A program made the translations under genes and the position numbers. Positions 40,715-48,237 of a stretch of 64,000 nucleotides of DNA are shown here, piece by piece. Source of the DNA: Streptomyces sp. NBC_00690 (lineage in GTDB: Bacteria > Actinomycetota > Actinomycetes > Streptomycetales > Streptomycetaceae); the NCBI RefSeq assembly GCF_036226685.1, contig NZ_CP109009.1, forward strand, positions 7,405,501 through 7,469,500. The letters are read 5' to 3'. How positions within the stretch are numbered: position 1 is the first letter of the stretch; each line of letters begins with the position of its first letter. The notes beneath the pieces were generated by a model. It was given only the letters and a program-made list of their open reading frames with translations, had not been told where the DNA came from and did not search any database.

Positions 40715-42025
40715 TCAGTGTCGGATGTCCTGCCGTGCGGAGGTGGCCAGGGCCACGGACAGGGCGGCACCGATCGCCAGCACGCTCGCCAGACCGATCA
40801 CGGCACTGCCAAGGCCGATGTGCTGGGTGGCGATGGTGAACAGGATCGAGGGCACACCCATTCCGATGTAGCCGATGACGAAGTACACCGAGAGCACACC
40901 GGCACGGGACGCGGGCTCGGCGACCGTCGCACCGATCGTGACACCGCTCTTGAACAGCAGGCCCGCGCCGGCACCCGCGACGGAGACCGCGATGAGCAGG
41001 AGCCAGAGGGCAGGGTGGTAGAGCGACAGCGCGGTCAGGGTCAGACCGATGGGGAAGACCACCGCTCCGGTCCGCAAGGTACGGGGCAGGCCGAGCCGTC
41101 CGGCAGCGAGTTGGGCCAGCGCCGCGGACGCGAACATCAGGAACGGGGTGAGACCGGTGATCAGGTGGGAGTCGATGTGCAGCCGGTCATGGATCAGGGT
41201 CGCCCCGAGCGAAGAGACGAAGCCGAGCAGTGCGAAGGAGACGAAGCCCATCGCCGCGGCAGCAGCGAACACCCTCCGAGCGCCGGGCAGCAGGGCGAAC
41301 CGGCTCGGGCGCTTCTCCTGGAGCTGCCGGTCGACGGTCTCGGGGCTGGACAGCACCAGCACCAGGGAGACTGCCATCGCAGCGGCGAACACGGCCTGTG
41401 TCGTCACCAAGGGCGACGGCGCCCACTGTGCCATGGACCCGGCGACCAGCGGGCCGAGGGCCAGTCCACCGAGGTTCGCCGCGGTGGCGACGGTCGCGGG
41501 TACGGCGGAGAAGCGGCGCTCGGGGTGCGCCTCGCGGTACAGGTCGTGCAGATACGTCGTGGCGGTCGAGGCCATCAGCCCCACCCCAACGCCGTTCAGC
41601 ACCCGTCCGGTCAGCAGACCCGGCAGGGTCGGCCATGCGATCAGTACGACGGCCGCGACCAGGCCGACGACCAGGGCCGGCACGATGATCCGGCGACGCC
41701 CGAACCGGTCGGACAGATGCCCGAGCGTCAAGAAGCTCACCGCGGCACCGGCGACCATGCCGGTGAACGCGATGGTCATGGTGGTCGTACCGAAGCCGTC
41801 CCGTGCCGCGTACAGGGGCCACAGGGGTGTCGGCGCGGTGCCGAAGGCCATCAACACCGTGAACGCCACGGCCGCGAACCAGAAGCCGCGGTGGTGTGAT
41901 GCGCGCGTCGCAAGGTCGGTGTCGGCCCTGGTGTGCTGGCCGGCGGCTGCCGTCATGAACCTCGCCGTCGACGGCGCCGGGCCGGTTCTCGACGGTGCCG
42001 GTGATGGTGACACGGACACACCCAT
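40715..42025 (-). CDS. major facilitator superfamily transporter (drug-efflux type)
   Basis: A 436-residue inner-membrane transporter with 12 hydrophobic segments. The loop 2-3 signature GHLSDRFGRRRIIVPAL (MFS motif A) and GRVLNGVGVGLMASTATTYLHDL (motif C-like) are present. PLWPLYAARDGFGTTTMTIAFTGM is typical of the 12-helix drug/sugar exporter group. Substrate unknown. Starts: 42055, 42025 and 41956 are in frame. I chose 42025 because GAGGAG lies directly in front. Divergent from a LysR gene, the usual sign that the regulator controls the exporter. Confidence 0.83.
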   Translation of the reverse strand: MGVSVSPSPAPSRTGPAPSTARFMTAAAGQHTRADTDLATRASHHRGFWFAAVAFTVLMAFGTAPTPLWPLYAARDGFGTTTMTIAFTGMVAGAAVSFLTLGHLSDRFGRRRIIVPALVVGLVAAVVLIAWPTLPGLLTGRVLNGVGVGLMASTATTYLHDLYREAHPERRFSAVPATVATAANLGGLALGPLVAGSMAQWAPSPLVTTQAVFAAAMAVSLVLVLSSPETVDRQLQEKRPSRFALLPGARRVFAAAAAMGFVSFALLGFVSSLGATLIHDRLHIDSHLITGLTPFLMFASAALAQLAAGRLGLPRTLRTGAVVFPIGLTLTALSLYHPALWLLLIAVSVAGAGAGLLFKSGVTIGATVAEPASRAGVLSVYFVIGYIGMGVPSILFTIATQHIGLGSAVIGLASVLAIGAALSVALATSARQDIRH

Positions 42026-42055
42026 CCACTCCTCGGTCGGTTGCGTACCGCCCAT

Positions 42056-42143
42056 GGTCACGCCATCGATGGATCGAGTCCAACGATAGTTTCGGATACA
42101 TTCGATACGATTCGGTGATAGATCGCGAGAGAGGTGCGTCGCC
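42056..42143. promoter_or_regulatory. LysR/MFS divergent control region with TTCG repeats
   Basis: The 88 bases between the start codons contain a run of short repeats, TTCGGATACATTCGATACGA followed by TTCGGTGAT, three TTCG units at 10-11-base spacing. This periodicity is what a LysR tetramer or dimer-of-dimers would recognise. Compact divergent promoter layout. Confidence 0.5.
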
Positions 42144-43055
42144 ATGGAACTGCGGCACCTGGAGTACTTCGCCGCCGTTGCGCAAGAGCTGAGCTTCACC
42201 CGTGCGTCGCGGAGGCTGCACGTCGCCCAGTCCGGCGTGTCCACCGCGATCCGCTCGCTGGAGCGGGAGCTGGGCGCCGCCCTGTTCGAGCGGACCTCGC
42301 AGAAGGTGACACTGACCACCGCGGGTCTCGCACTGCTCCCGGAAGCGCGCGCCACCCTGGACGCCGCGCAGGCGGCCCGCGATGCGGTCCGTGACTCCTA
42401 CGGCAGCCTGAGCGGCACCGTCACCGTGGGCGTCATCATCGGGATCGGCCGGGTCGGCATCGATCTGCCGCGGCTGCTGGGACGGCTCAACGCGCACCAT
42501 CCGCAGGTCACGGTGAGGCTACGGCTGGATCCGACAGGCTCCGCCGGTCTGACCCGGTCACTGCTCGCGGGCGAGCTGGACGCCGCTTTCCTGTCCTTCC
42601 CCGGTGGTGTGCCGGCCGGGGTGGCGGCCCGCGAGGTGCTGGCAGACCCCTTGCGCCTGCTCGTACCGATGGGGCATCCGCTGGCCGGGCGCGACGAAGT
42701 GTCACTGGGGGAGCTGGCGGAGCAGCCCTTCATCGACTTCCCGCCCGGCTACGGCAACCGCGAGCTCGCCGACCAAGCCTTCCTCGCCTCGGCGGTACAG
42801 CGACGCGTCACCCTGGAGGTGCCGGACTTCACCACCGCTGCGGCGTTCGTGCGCGAGGGGCTGGGCGTTGCGTTCGTGCCCCGGTTCGCCATCCCGGACG
42901 ATCCCGGTCTGCGGACGCTGACGGTCACGGATGCCCCGCTCCGGTGGAGCCTCTCCGTCGCCACCTCGGCGACCCGACGGCCCACCGCAGCCGTCCGCGC
43001 CCTACTCGATCTGATCGACGCCCAGGTGGCGGACACCGACCCATCAACCGCGTAA
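42144..43055 (+). CDS. LysR-family transcriptional regulator
   Basis: A 303-residue regulator of normal LysR length. The N-terminal HTH is MELRHLEYFAAVAQELSFTRASRRLHVAQSGVSTAIRSLERELGAALFERT. The C-terminal effector domain (residues about 90-295) has the periplasmic-binding-protein fold (GTVTVGVIIGIGRVGIDLPRLLG, PLRLLVPMGHPLAG). GAGAGG lies nine bases before the ATG. It is expected to activate or repress the divergent MFS exporter in response to its substrate. The 22 bases after the stop run straight into the aztA stop on the other strand. Confidence 0.9.
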   Translation: MELRHLEYFAAVAQELSFTRASRRLHVAQSGVSTAIRSLERELGAALFERTSQKVTLTTAGLALLPEARATLDAAQAARDAVRDSYGSLSGTVTVGVIIGIGRVGIDLPRLLGRLNAHHPQVTVRLRLDPTGSAGLTRSLLAGELDAAFLSFPGGVPAGVAAREVLADPLRLLVPMGHPLAGRDEVSLGELAEQPFIDFPPGYGNRELADQAFLASAVQRRVTLEVPDFTTAAAFVREGLGVAFVPRFAIPDDPGLRTLTVTDAPLRWSLSVATSATRRPTAAVRALLDLIDAQVADTDPSTA

Positions 43056-43077
43056 GCAACGCTGTGAATCGATACGC

Positions 43078-43782
43078 CTAGCGTCCCCGTACCGTCTCCC
43101 ACCTGGACTCTGCCAGTACGTGACGGGGCGAGCCCGATGCCAGGACGCGGCCACCGTCCAGCAGCAGACAGTGCCCTGATTGACGGGCCGCCGTGATGTC
43201 GTGCGTGGCCTGGACGACCGTGACCCCCTCGGCGGTCACTTCATCGAGGACGCGCGCAATCATCTCGCGTGCGGAGCCGTCGAGGGCGCTGGCCGGTTCG
43301 TCCAGGAGCAGGAGGTCAGCGCCCTGCGCCAGGCCCTGTGCCACCAGGACGCGTTGGCGTTGGCCGCCGGACAGCTCGCCCAACTGTCGTTGTGCCAGAT
43401 CGGCGACATCGAGCCGCTCCATGCTCGACTCCACCGCCTCGCGGTCCTCGGCCGACGGACGTCGGATTGGTCCGAGTCGGCCCCAACGGCCCATCGCCAC
43501 CGCTTCTCGCACGGTGAGCGGCAGTGTGTCGGCCACTGCGCTGCGCTGTACGACGAATGCCGGTCGACCGGCGGTGCGGTGGACCACGGTCCCGGATGTC
43601 GTCGGAATCACGCCGGCCAGGATTCCCAGCAGGGTCGACTTGCCTGAGCCGTTCGGCCCCAGCACTGCCGTCACCATCAACGGCGGTATGTCGACATCGA
43701 GTTGGGACAAGGCGATGGTGCGGGCGTACCCCGCCGACACACCTCTGAGTGAGACCTGCGGTGCCGGGCGTGGATCCACCAT
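43078..43782 (-). CDS. aztA: zinc ABC transporter ATP-binding protein AztA
   Basis: A 234-residue ABC ATPase: Walker A GPNGSGKST near residue 43, Q-loop FVVQRSAV, signature LSGGQRQRVLVA, Walker B LLLLDEPAS, and the switch His in TVVQATHDI. It is the size and type of the AztA/ZnuC branch energising metal import. It lies divergently from the permease, binding protein and chaperone genes and shares a Zur-like box with them. AAAGGAGG six to seven bases before the ATG is a near-consensus ribosome binding site. The sequence ends RWETVRGR with no extra domain. Confidence 0.88.
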   Translation of the reverse strand: MVDPRPAPQVSLRGVSAGYARTIALSQLDVDIPPLMVTAVLGPNGSGKSTLLGILAGVIPTTSGTVVHRTAGRPAFVVQRSAVADTLPLTVREAVAMGRWGRLGPIRRPSAEDREAVESSMERLDVADLAQRQLGELSGGQRQRVLVAQGLAQGADLLLLDEPASALDGSAREMIARVLDEVTAEGVTVVQATHDITAARQSGHCLLLDGGRVLASGSPRHVLAESRWETVRGR

Positions 43783-43796
43783 GACGAACCTCCTTT

Positions 43797-43820
43797 GTAA
43801 TGATAATCATTTTCATTGTA
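43797..43820. promoter_or_regulatory. Zur-box-like operator between aztA and aztB
   Basis: GTAATGATAATCATTTTCATTGTA contains TGATAATCATTTTCA (43801-43815), an imperfect palindrome matching the Streptomyces Zur box (TGAAAATCATTTTCA) with one substitution. It lies 15 bases from the aztA start and 13 bases from the aztB ATG, so zinc-loaded Zur could shut off both directions. Confidence 0.8.
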
Positions 43821-43832
43821 GGGTCCCGCTCC

Positions 43833-44720
43833 ATGGAATGGTTGGTCGGCCCCTTCGAGGTGGTCTTTGTGCAGCGGGCTCTATGGGGCGGCGTGCTCGT
43901 GTCGTTGATCTGCGCCCTCGCCGGTACCTGGCTGGTTCTGCGGGGGATGGCATTCCTCGGGGACGCGATGTCACACGGAATGCTGCCCGGCATCGCACTC
44001 GCCTCCCTGGTGGGGGGCAATCTGCTGATCGGGGCGGCGTTGAGTGCGGTCGTCATGGCCGCGGGTGTCACGGCGGTCGGTAGATCACCCCGACTGTCCC
44101 AGGACACCAGCATCGGGCTGCTGTTCGTCGGAATGCTCTCGCTGGGAGTGATCATCGTCTCCCGCTCGCAGTCCTTCGCGGTCGATCTGACCGGGTTCCT
44201 GTTCGGCGATGTGCTCGCCGTGCGCCAGGACGAAATCGTTCTGCTCGGTGCCGCTCTCGCGTTCGCCCTGGTGGTCTCCGTACTGGGCTACCGGCCCTTC
44301 GTGGCCCTGACGTTCGACGAACGGAAGGCGCGAACGCTGGGCCTGCGGCCGAAGACGGCACACGCAGCTCTGTTGGGCCTGCTCACACTCGCGATCGTCG
44401 CTTCGTTCCACATCGTCGGAACGCTGCTCGTCTTCGGCCTGCTCATCGCGCCGCCGGCGACGATGCTGCCCTGGGCCCGCCGGATCCCCATGATCATGGT
44501 CGGTGCGGCGCTGTTCGGCTCCGCCGCGGTCTTCCTGGGGCTGTTGGTCTCCTGGCACGCGGGTACCGCGGCCGGAGCGACCATCTCTGCCGTCGCGGTG
44601 CTCCAGTTCCTCCTTTCCCACCTCGCCGCGGGATGCGTCAACGGCGCCCGGCGGCTGCCCCGACCCGTATCCACCCTGATGGCGCGGCCCGGGCCGCGCA
44701 CGGACGAGGTGCCCTCATGA
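43833..44720 (+). CDS. aztB: zinc ABC transporter permease AztB
   Basis: A 295-residue ABC-3 family permease with eight or nine transmembrane segments. GMAFLGDAMSHGMLPGIALA near residue 40 is the conserved DAxSHG region of metal permeases, and TGFLFGDVLAV and VLGYRPFVALTFDERKARTLGLRP follow, the latter being the coupling-loop region for AztA. Start: ATG with AGGG about nine bases upstream. An earlier in-frame ATG lies inside the Zur-like box and is unlikely. It opens the plus-strand zinc operon, each of whose genes overlaps the next by four bases (ATGA). Confidence 0.9.
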   Translation: MEWLVGPFEVVFVQRALWGGVLVSLICALAGTWLVLRGMAFLGDAMSHGMLPGIALASLVGGNLLIGAALSAVVMAAGVTAVGRSPRLSQDTSIGLLFVGMLSLGVIIVSRSQSFAVDLTGFLFGDVLAVRQDEIVLLGAALAFALVVSVLGYRPFVALTFDERKARTLGLRPKTAHAALLGLLTLAIVASFHIVGTLLVFGLLIAPPATMLPWARRIPMIMVGAALFGSAAVFLGLLVSWHAGTAAGATISAVAVLQFLLSHLAAGCVNGARRLPRPVSTLMARPGPRTDEVPS

Positions 44721-45928
44721 CCGCCTTCAGAAGGACCTCCGTCGCAGTGCTCCTCGCGTCCTGTGTGCTCGCCCAGGGATGCTCGGCCGGAGGGAAACCA
44801 CCACCGGTCGGCGGTACGAAGGACCCGGTACCGCACGGCCATGTCGAAGGCGCGCAGGAGGCCAGCGAGCAGCAGTCCCGGTTGGTCATGGCCGACGCCG
44901 CCAAGGGCACGGTGCGCGTCCTGGACCTGATCACCGAGGCCGTCACACCCGTTCGACGGGCAGGTCAGGTACAAGGCATCACCACCGACGGCCGCTTCGC
45001 ATATCTGACGACCGGCACCACGACCGAGATCGTCGACGGCGGCGCCTGGATGGTGGATCACGGTGACCACGTCCACTACTACCGTGCCCCCATCCGCCCG
45101 GTCGGTGAGATCCGTGCACCTGGCCCGGTCCGCGTCCACGCCGATCCCGGCATCACCGCCTTGTCCTTCGGCGACGGCACCGTGCGTCTGCTCGACCGCA
45201 AGGCGTTGGAGGCAGGCCGTCCCGGCGCGGGTCGTCCGCTGCCCGAAGCCACCGCCGCTCCCGTGGTCCCCTATCGGGAACACCTCGTCGTGCCCGGCGT
45301 CGGAGTCGACCGCGACCGCGTAGAGATCCACAACCGCAACGGCGACCGGGTCTCATCGCTAGGCGCGACCTGCCCGGAACCGCTCGGTACGGCGCTGACC
45401 CGCCGCGGGGTGGTCGTGGGCTGCGCCGGCGGTGCCCTGTTGGTCGCTGGCAGCAACGGTGCGTTCCAGGCCCAGAAGATCCCCTACGGCACCGCTGTGG
45501 CACCTGCTGAGCGGGCCGTCGAGTTTCGGCACCGGCCCGGGAGTACGACCCTGACGGCCAGAGCCGGCCCGGCCGCGGCCTGGGTCCTCGATGTGACCGA
45601 GCGGACCTGGAAGCGGATCACCACCGGTCCGATCGTCGCCGTCAACACGGCCGGAGAAGGGACTCCGCTGCTCACCCTCGGCACCGATGGACACCTGAGC
45701 GCCTTCGACCCCACCACCGGCGAGCGGACGGCCCGTACCCCATTGCTGTCTCCGATGTCTGCGGGCAGGACACCGGCGCCGGTCATCGAGGTGGACACCC
45801 AACGCGCCTATGTCAACGACCCGGTCGGACGGAAGGTCCACGAGATCGACTTCAACGACCGGCTGCGCAAGGCCCGCACCTTCTCCCTCGATTTCACCCC
45901 GACCCACATGGTGGAGACCGGACGATGA
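44717..45928 (+). CDS. aztD: AztD-like zinc chaperone lipoprotein, first copy
   Basis: A 403-residue exported lipoprotein: signal peptide with lipobox LAQGC (Cys22), then a repetitive beta-propeller-like protein (MADAAKGTVRVLDLITE, GRFAYLTTGTTTEIVDGGAWMVDHGDHVHYYRA, GITALSFGDGTVRLLDR). The motif HGDHVHYY near residue 115 supplies three histidines typical of AztD zinc sites. AztD proteins bind zinc outside the membrane and pass it to AztC. This copy is more divergent than a canonical single AztD, and a second, shorter-motif relative lies two genes downstream. Confidence 0.75.
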   Translation: MTAFRRTSVAVLLASCVLAQGCSAGGKPPPVGGTKDPVPHGHVEGAQEASEQQSRLVMADAAKGTVRVLDLITEAVTPVRRAGQVQGITTDGRFAYLTTGTTTEIVDGGAWMVDHGDHVHYYRAPIRPVGEIRAPGPVRVHADPGITALSFGDGTVRLLDRKALEAGRPGAGRPLPEATAAPVVPYREHLVVPGVGVDRDRVEIHNRNGDRVSSLGATCPEPLGTALTRRGVVVGCAGGALLVAGSNGAFQAQKIPYGTAVAPAERAVEFRHRPGSTTLTARAGPAAAWVLDVTERTWKRITTGPIVAVNTAGEGTPLLTLGTDGHLSAFDPTTGERTARTPLLSPMSAGRTPAPVIEVDTQRAYVNDPVGRKVHEIDFNDRLRKARTFSLDFTPTHMVETGR

Positions 45929-46908
45929 CAGACCGCACCGAAGTCCTACGGCTCCCCACCGCGTTCGCCCTGACCTGCGCGGTGGTCCTCGGCCTCACGG
46001 CGTGCACCACCACCGGAGGAGAGCGTCCCAGTGTGGTGGTCACCACCAACATCCTCGGTGACATCACCCGGGAGATCGTCGGGGACCAGGCCGAGGTCAC
46101 GGTCTTGATGAAGCCCGGTTCCGACCCCCACTCCTTCGGCATCTCCGCTCCGCAGGCCGCGACGATCGAACAGGCCGATCTGATCGTCCACAACGGTCTC
46201 GGACTGGAGGAGAACGTCCTGCGCCATGTTCAGGCAGGGCAGGAGGCGGGCGTCGCAACGCTCGCCGTCGGCGACAACGTCTCCCCCCTGAAGTACACCT
46301 CGGACGACATGGCCGGCCGACCCGACCCACACTTCTGGACCGACCCCGCACGTGTGCGCACCGCGGCCCGTCTCATCGCCGACCGGCTGATCGAGCACGT
46401 CGACGGTGTGGACGCGGCCACCGTCCGTGCCAACGCCGCCCGCTACGACACCCGACTCGCCGACCTCTCGACCTGGATGAGCAGCCGCTTCGCCGCGATA
46501 CCGGCGAACAAGCGCAACCTGGTGACCAACCACCATGTCTTCGGCTACCTCGCGCAGCGCTTCGGCTTCCGAGTCGTCGGAGCCGTCATCCCCAGTGGAA
46601 CCACCCTCGCGTCACCCAGCGCTTCAGACCTCAAGTCCCTCGCCACGGCGATCGAGACGGCAGGGGTGACGGCCATCTTCGCCGACTCCTCCCAGCCCGA
46701 CCGGCTCGCCCAGGCCCTCAGACGCGAGAGCAAGGTCGAGGTGCGCGTCCTCCCACTGTTCTCCGAATCCCTGACGGAACGGGGGAAGGGCGCTGCCACC
46801 TACCTGGAAATGATGCGCGCCAACACCGCGGCCATAGCCGACGGCCTCGGCGCGCCCACCGGCACCACTGCCCGCCCGAAGGCGGGCACCGAAAGGAACA
46901 CCTCATGA
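45925..46908 (+). CDS. aztC: zinc ABC transporter substrate-binding lipoprotein AztC
   Basis: A 327-residue cluster A-I metal-binding lipoprotein: lipobox LGLTAC with Cys27, then two lobes joined by a long helix. Likely metal ligands are His69 (SDPHSF), His136 (PDPHFW), His203 (TNHHVFGYL) and Asp254 (IFADSSQ), the standard HHH(D/E) set. There is no long His-rich loop, in line with the AztC subfamily, which uses AztD as metal donor instead. The acidic tail TTARPKAGTERNTS is unstructured. It overlaps both flanking AztD-like genes by four bases. Confidence 0.92.
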   Translation: MTDRTEVLRLPTAFALTCAVVLGLTACTTTGGERPSVVVTTNILGDITREIVGDQAEVTVLMKPGSDPHSFGISAPQAATIEQADLIVHNGLGLEENVLRHVQAGQEAGVATLAVGDNVSPLKYTSDDMAGRPDPHFWTDPARVRTAARLIADRLIEHVDGVDAATVRANAARYDTRLADLSTWMSSRFAAIPANKRNLVTNHHVFGYLAQRFGFRVVGAVIPSGTTLASPSASDLKSLATAIETAGVTAIFADSSQPDRLAQALRRESKVEVRVLPLFSESLTERGKGAATYLEMMRANTAAIADGLGAPTGTTARPKAGTERNTS

Positions 46909-48098
46909 TCAACAGAACCCGTCCACGCTCCGCCGCGGGCATTACCCTCCTGATCGCCACCTCCCTCGCCCTGACCGCCTGCGGCACCGACACCACTGGC
47001 TCTTCGGCGCCGAAACAAGCCGGGAGCAAGCCCGGTTCATCGCCGCAGCCCGTGACCAATCCGCTCGTCACCACCTACGAGGGCGGTCTCCACATCCTCG
47101 ACGGCCGGAGCCTGAAGGTGGTGAAGGACATACCGCTGGCAGGCTTCAACCGCGTCAACCCCGTGGGCGACGACCGGCACATCATGGTTTCCACCTCGGA
47201 GGGCTTCCGGGTCATGGACGCCGTCAATCAGCAGCTGACCGACATCGAGTTCAAGGGCCCCAAGCCCGGCCATGTCGTACGCCACGCGGGCAGGACCGTC
47301 CTGTTCACCGATGGGACGGGAGAGGTCACCGTCTTCGACCCCGCCGACCTCGCACAAGGGAAGCCCTCCACGACCACGTACACCTCCGCAGCCCCTCATC
47401 ACGGTGTCGCCGTCGAACTGAAGAACGGACAGTTGGTCACCACACTGGGCACCGAGGAGAAGCGCACCGGAATCGTCGTCCTCGACAAAGACCGCAAGGA
47501 GATCACCCGCAACGAGGAGTGCGCCGGCGTCCATGGAGAAGCCACCGCGAAGGACGAAGCGGTCGTCGTCGGCTGTGAGGACGGGGTCCTCATCTACCGG
47601 AACGGTGTCATCACCAAGGTGAAGAGCCCCACGACCTACGGAAGGATCGGCAACCAATCGGGGTCCGACCAGTCGCCGATCGTCCTCGGTGACTTCAAGA
47701 AGGACAAGGACGCCGAACTCGAACGCCCCCAGCAGGTGTCGCTGATCAACACCACGACCGGAAAGATGAACCTGGTCGACCTCGGCACCAGCTACACCTT
47801 CCGTTCGCTGGCCCGCGGCCCACACGGCGAAGGGCTTGTCCTCGGCACTGACGGCAAGATCCATGTGATCGACCCGGAGGCCGGCGAGGTCACCAGGACG
47901 ATCCCGGTCATCGGTGCCTGGCAGGAGCCCCTGGAGTGGCAACAGCCGCGCCCCGCCCTCTTCGTCCGCGAACACACCGCGTACGTGACCGATCCCGCGA
48001 CCAAGAAGATCCACGCCGTCGACATCGAAACGGGGAAGGAACTCGCCTCGGTCACCCTGCCCAAGGCGCCCAACGAGATCAGCGGCGTCAAGCACTGA
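46905..48098 (+). CDS. aztD: AztD-like zinc chaperone lipoprotein, second copy
   Basis: A 397-residue lipoprotein of AztD type: lipobox LALTAC (Cys26), a Ser/Pro linker, and a propeller-like array (VTTYEGGLHILDGRSLKVVKDI, TVLFTDGTGEVTVFDPADL, VVVGCEDGVLIYRNG, VLGTDGKIHVIDPEAGEVTRTI). Candidate zinc residues are a PHHG motif near residue 165 and scattered His/Asp/Cys. It lacks the HGDHVHYY cluster of the first copy, so the two may differ in affinity or partner. It closes the operon; a perfect hairpin follows. AztD was identified from position and fold pattern. Confidence 0.78.
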   Translation: MINRTRPRSAAGITLLIATSLALTACGTDTTGSSAPKQAGSKPGSSPQPVTNPLVTTYEGGLHILDGRSLKVVKDIPLAGFNRVNPVGDDRHIMVSTSEGFRVMDAVNQQLTDIEFKGPKPGHVVRHAGRTVLFTDGTGEVTVFDPADLAQGKPSTTTYTSAAPHHGVAVELKNGQLVTTLGTEEKRTGIVVLDKDRKEITRNEECAGVHGEATAKDEAVVVGCEDGVLIYRNGVITKVKSPTTYGRIGNQSGSDQSPIVLGDFKKDKDAELERPQQVSLINTTTGKMNLVDLGTSYTFRSLARGPHGEGLVLGTDGKIHVIDPEAGEVTRTIPVIGAWQEPLEWQQPRPALFVREHTAYVTDPATKKIHAVDIETGKELASVTLPKAPNEISGVKH

Positions 48099-48148
48099 GC
48101 CAGGCGGCGGGCTCCGGACGACCACGGCGCTGGCCCGCCTTCACCACG

Positions 48149-48181
48149 GTTCGGCCCGCGCTTCGGGGGCGCGGGCCGAAC
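48149..48181. terminator. bidirectional terminator between the zinc operon and the surface-protein gene
   Basis: A perfect 13-bp stem GTTCGGCCCGCGC/GCGCGGGCCGAAC with a 7-base loop, 50 bases after the second aztD stop and 57 bases from the convergent minus-strand stop. Confidence 0.8.
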
Positions 48182-48237
48182 AAGGTGTCGTGCCCGGGCG
48201 GGACGGTTCGCACCGTGCTTCCGCCCCCCGGGTGTGA

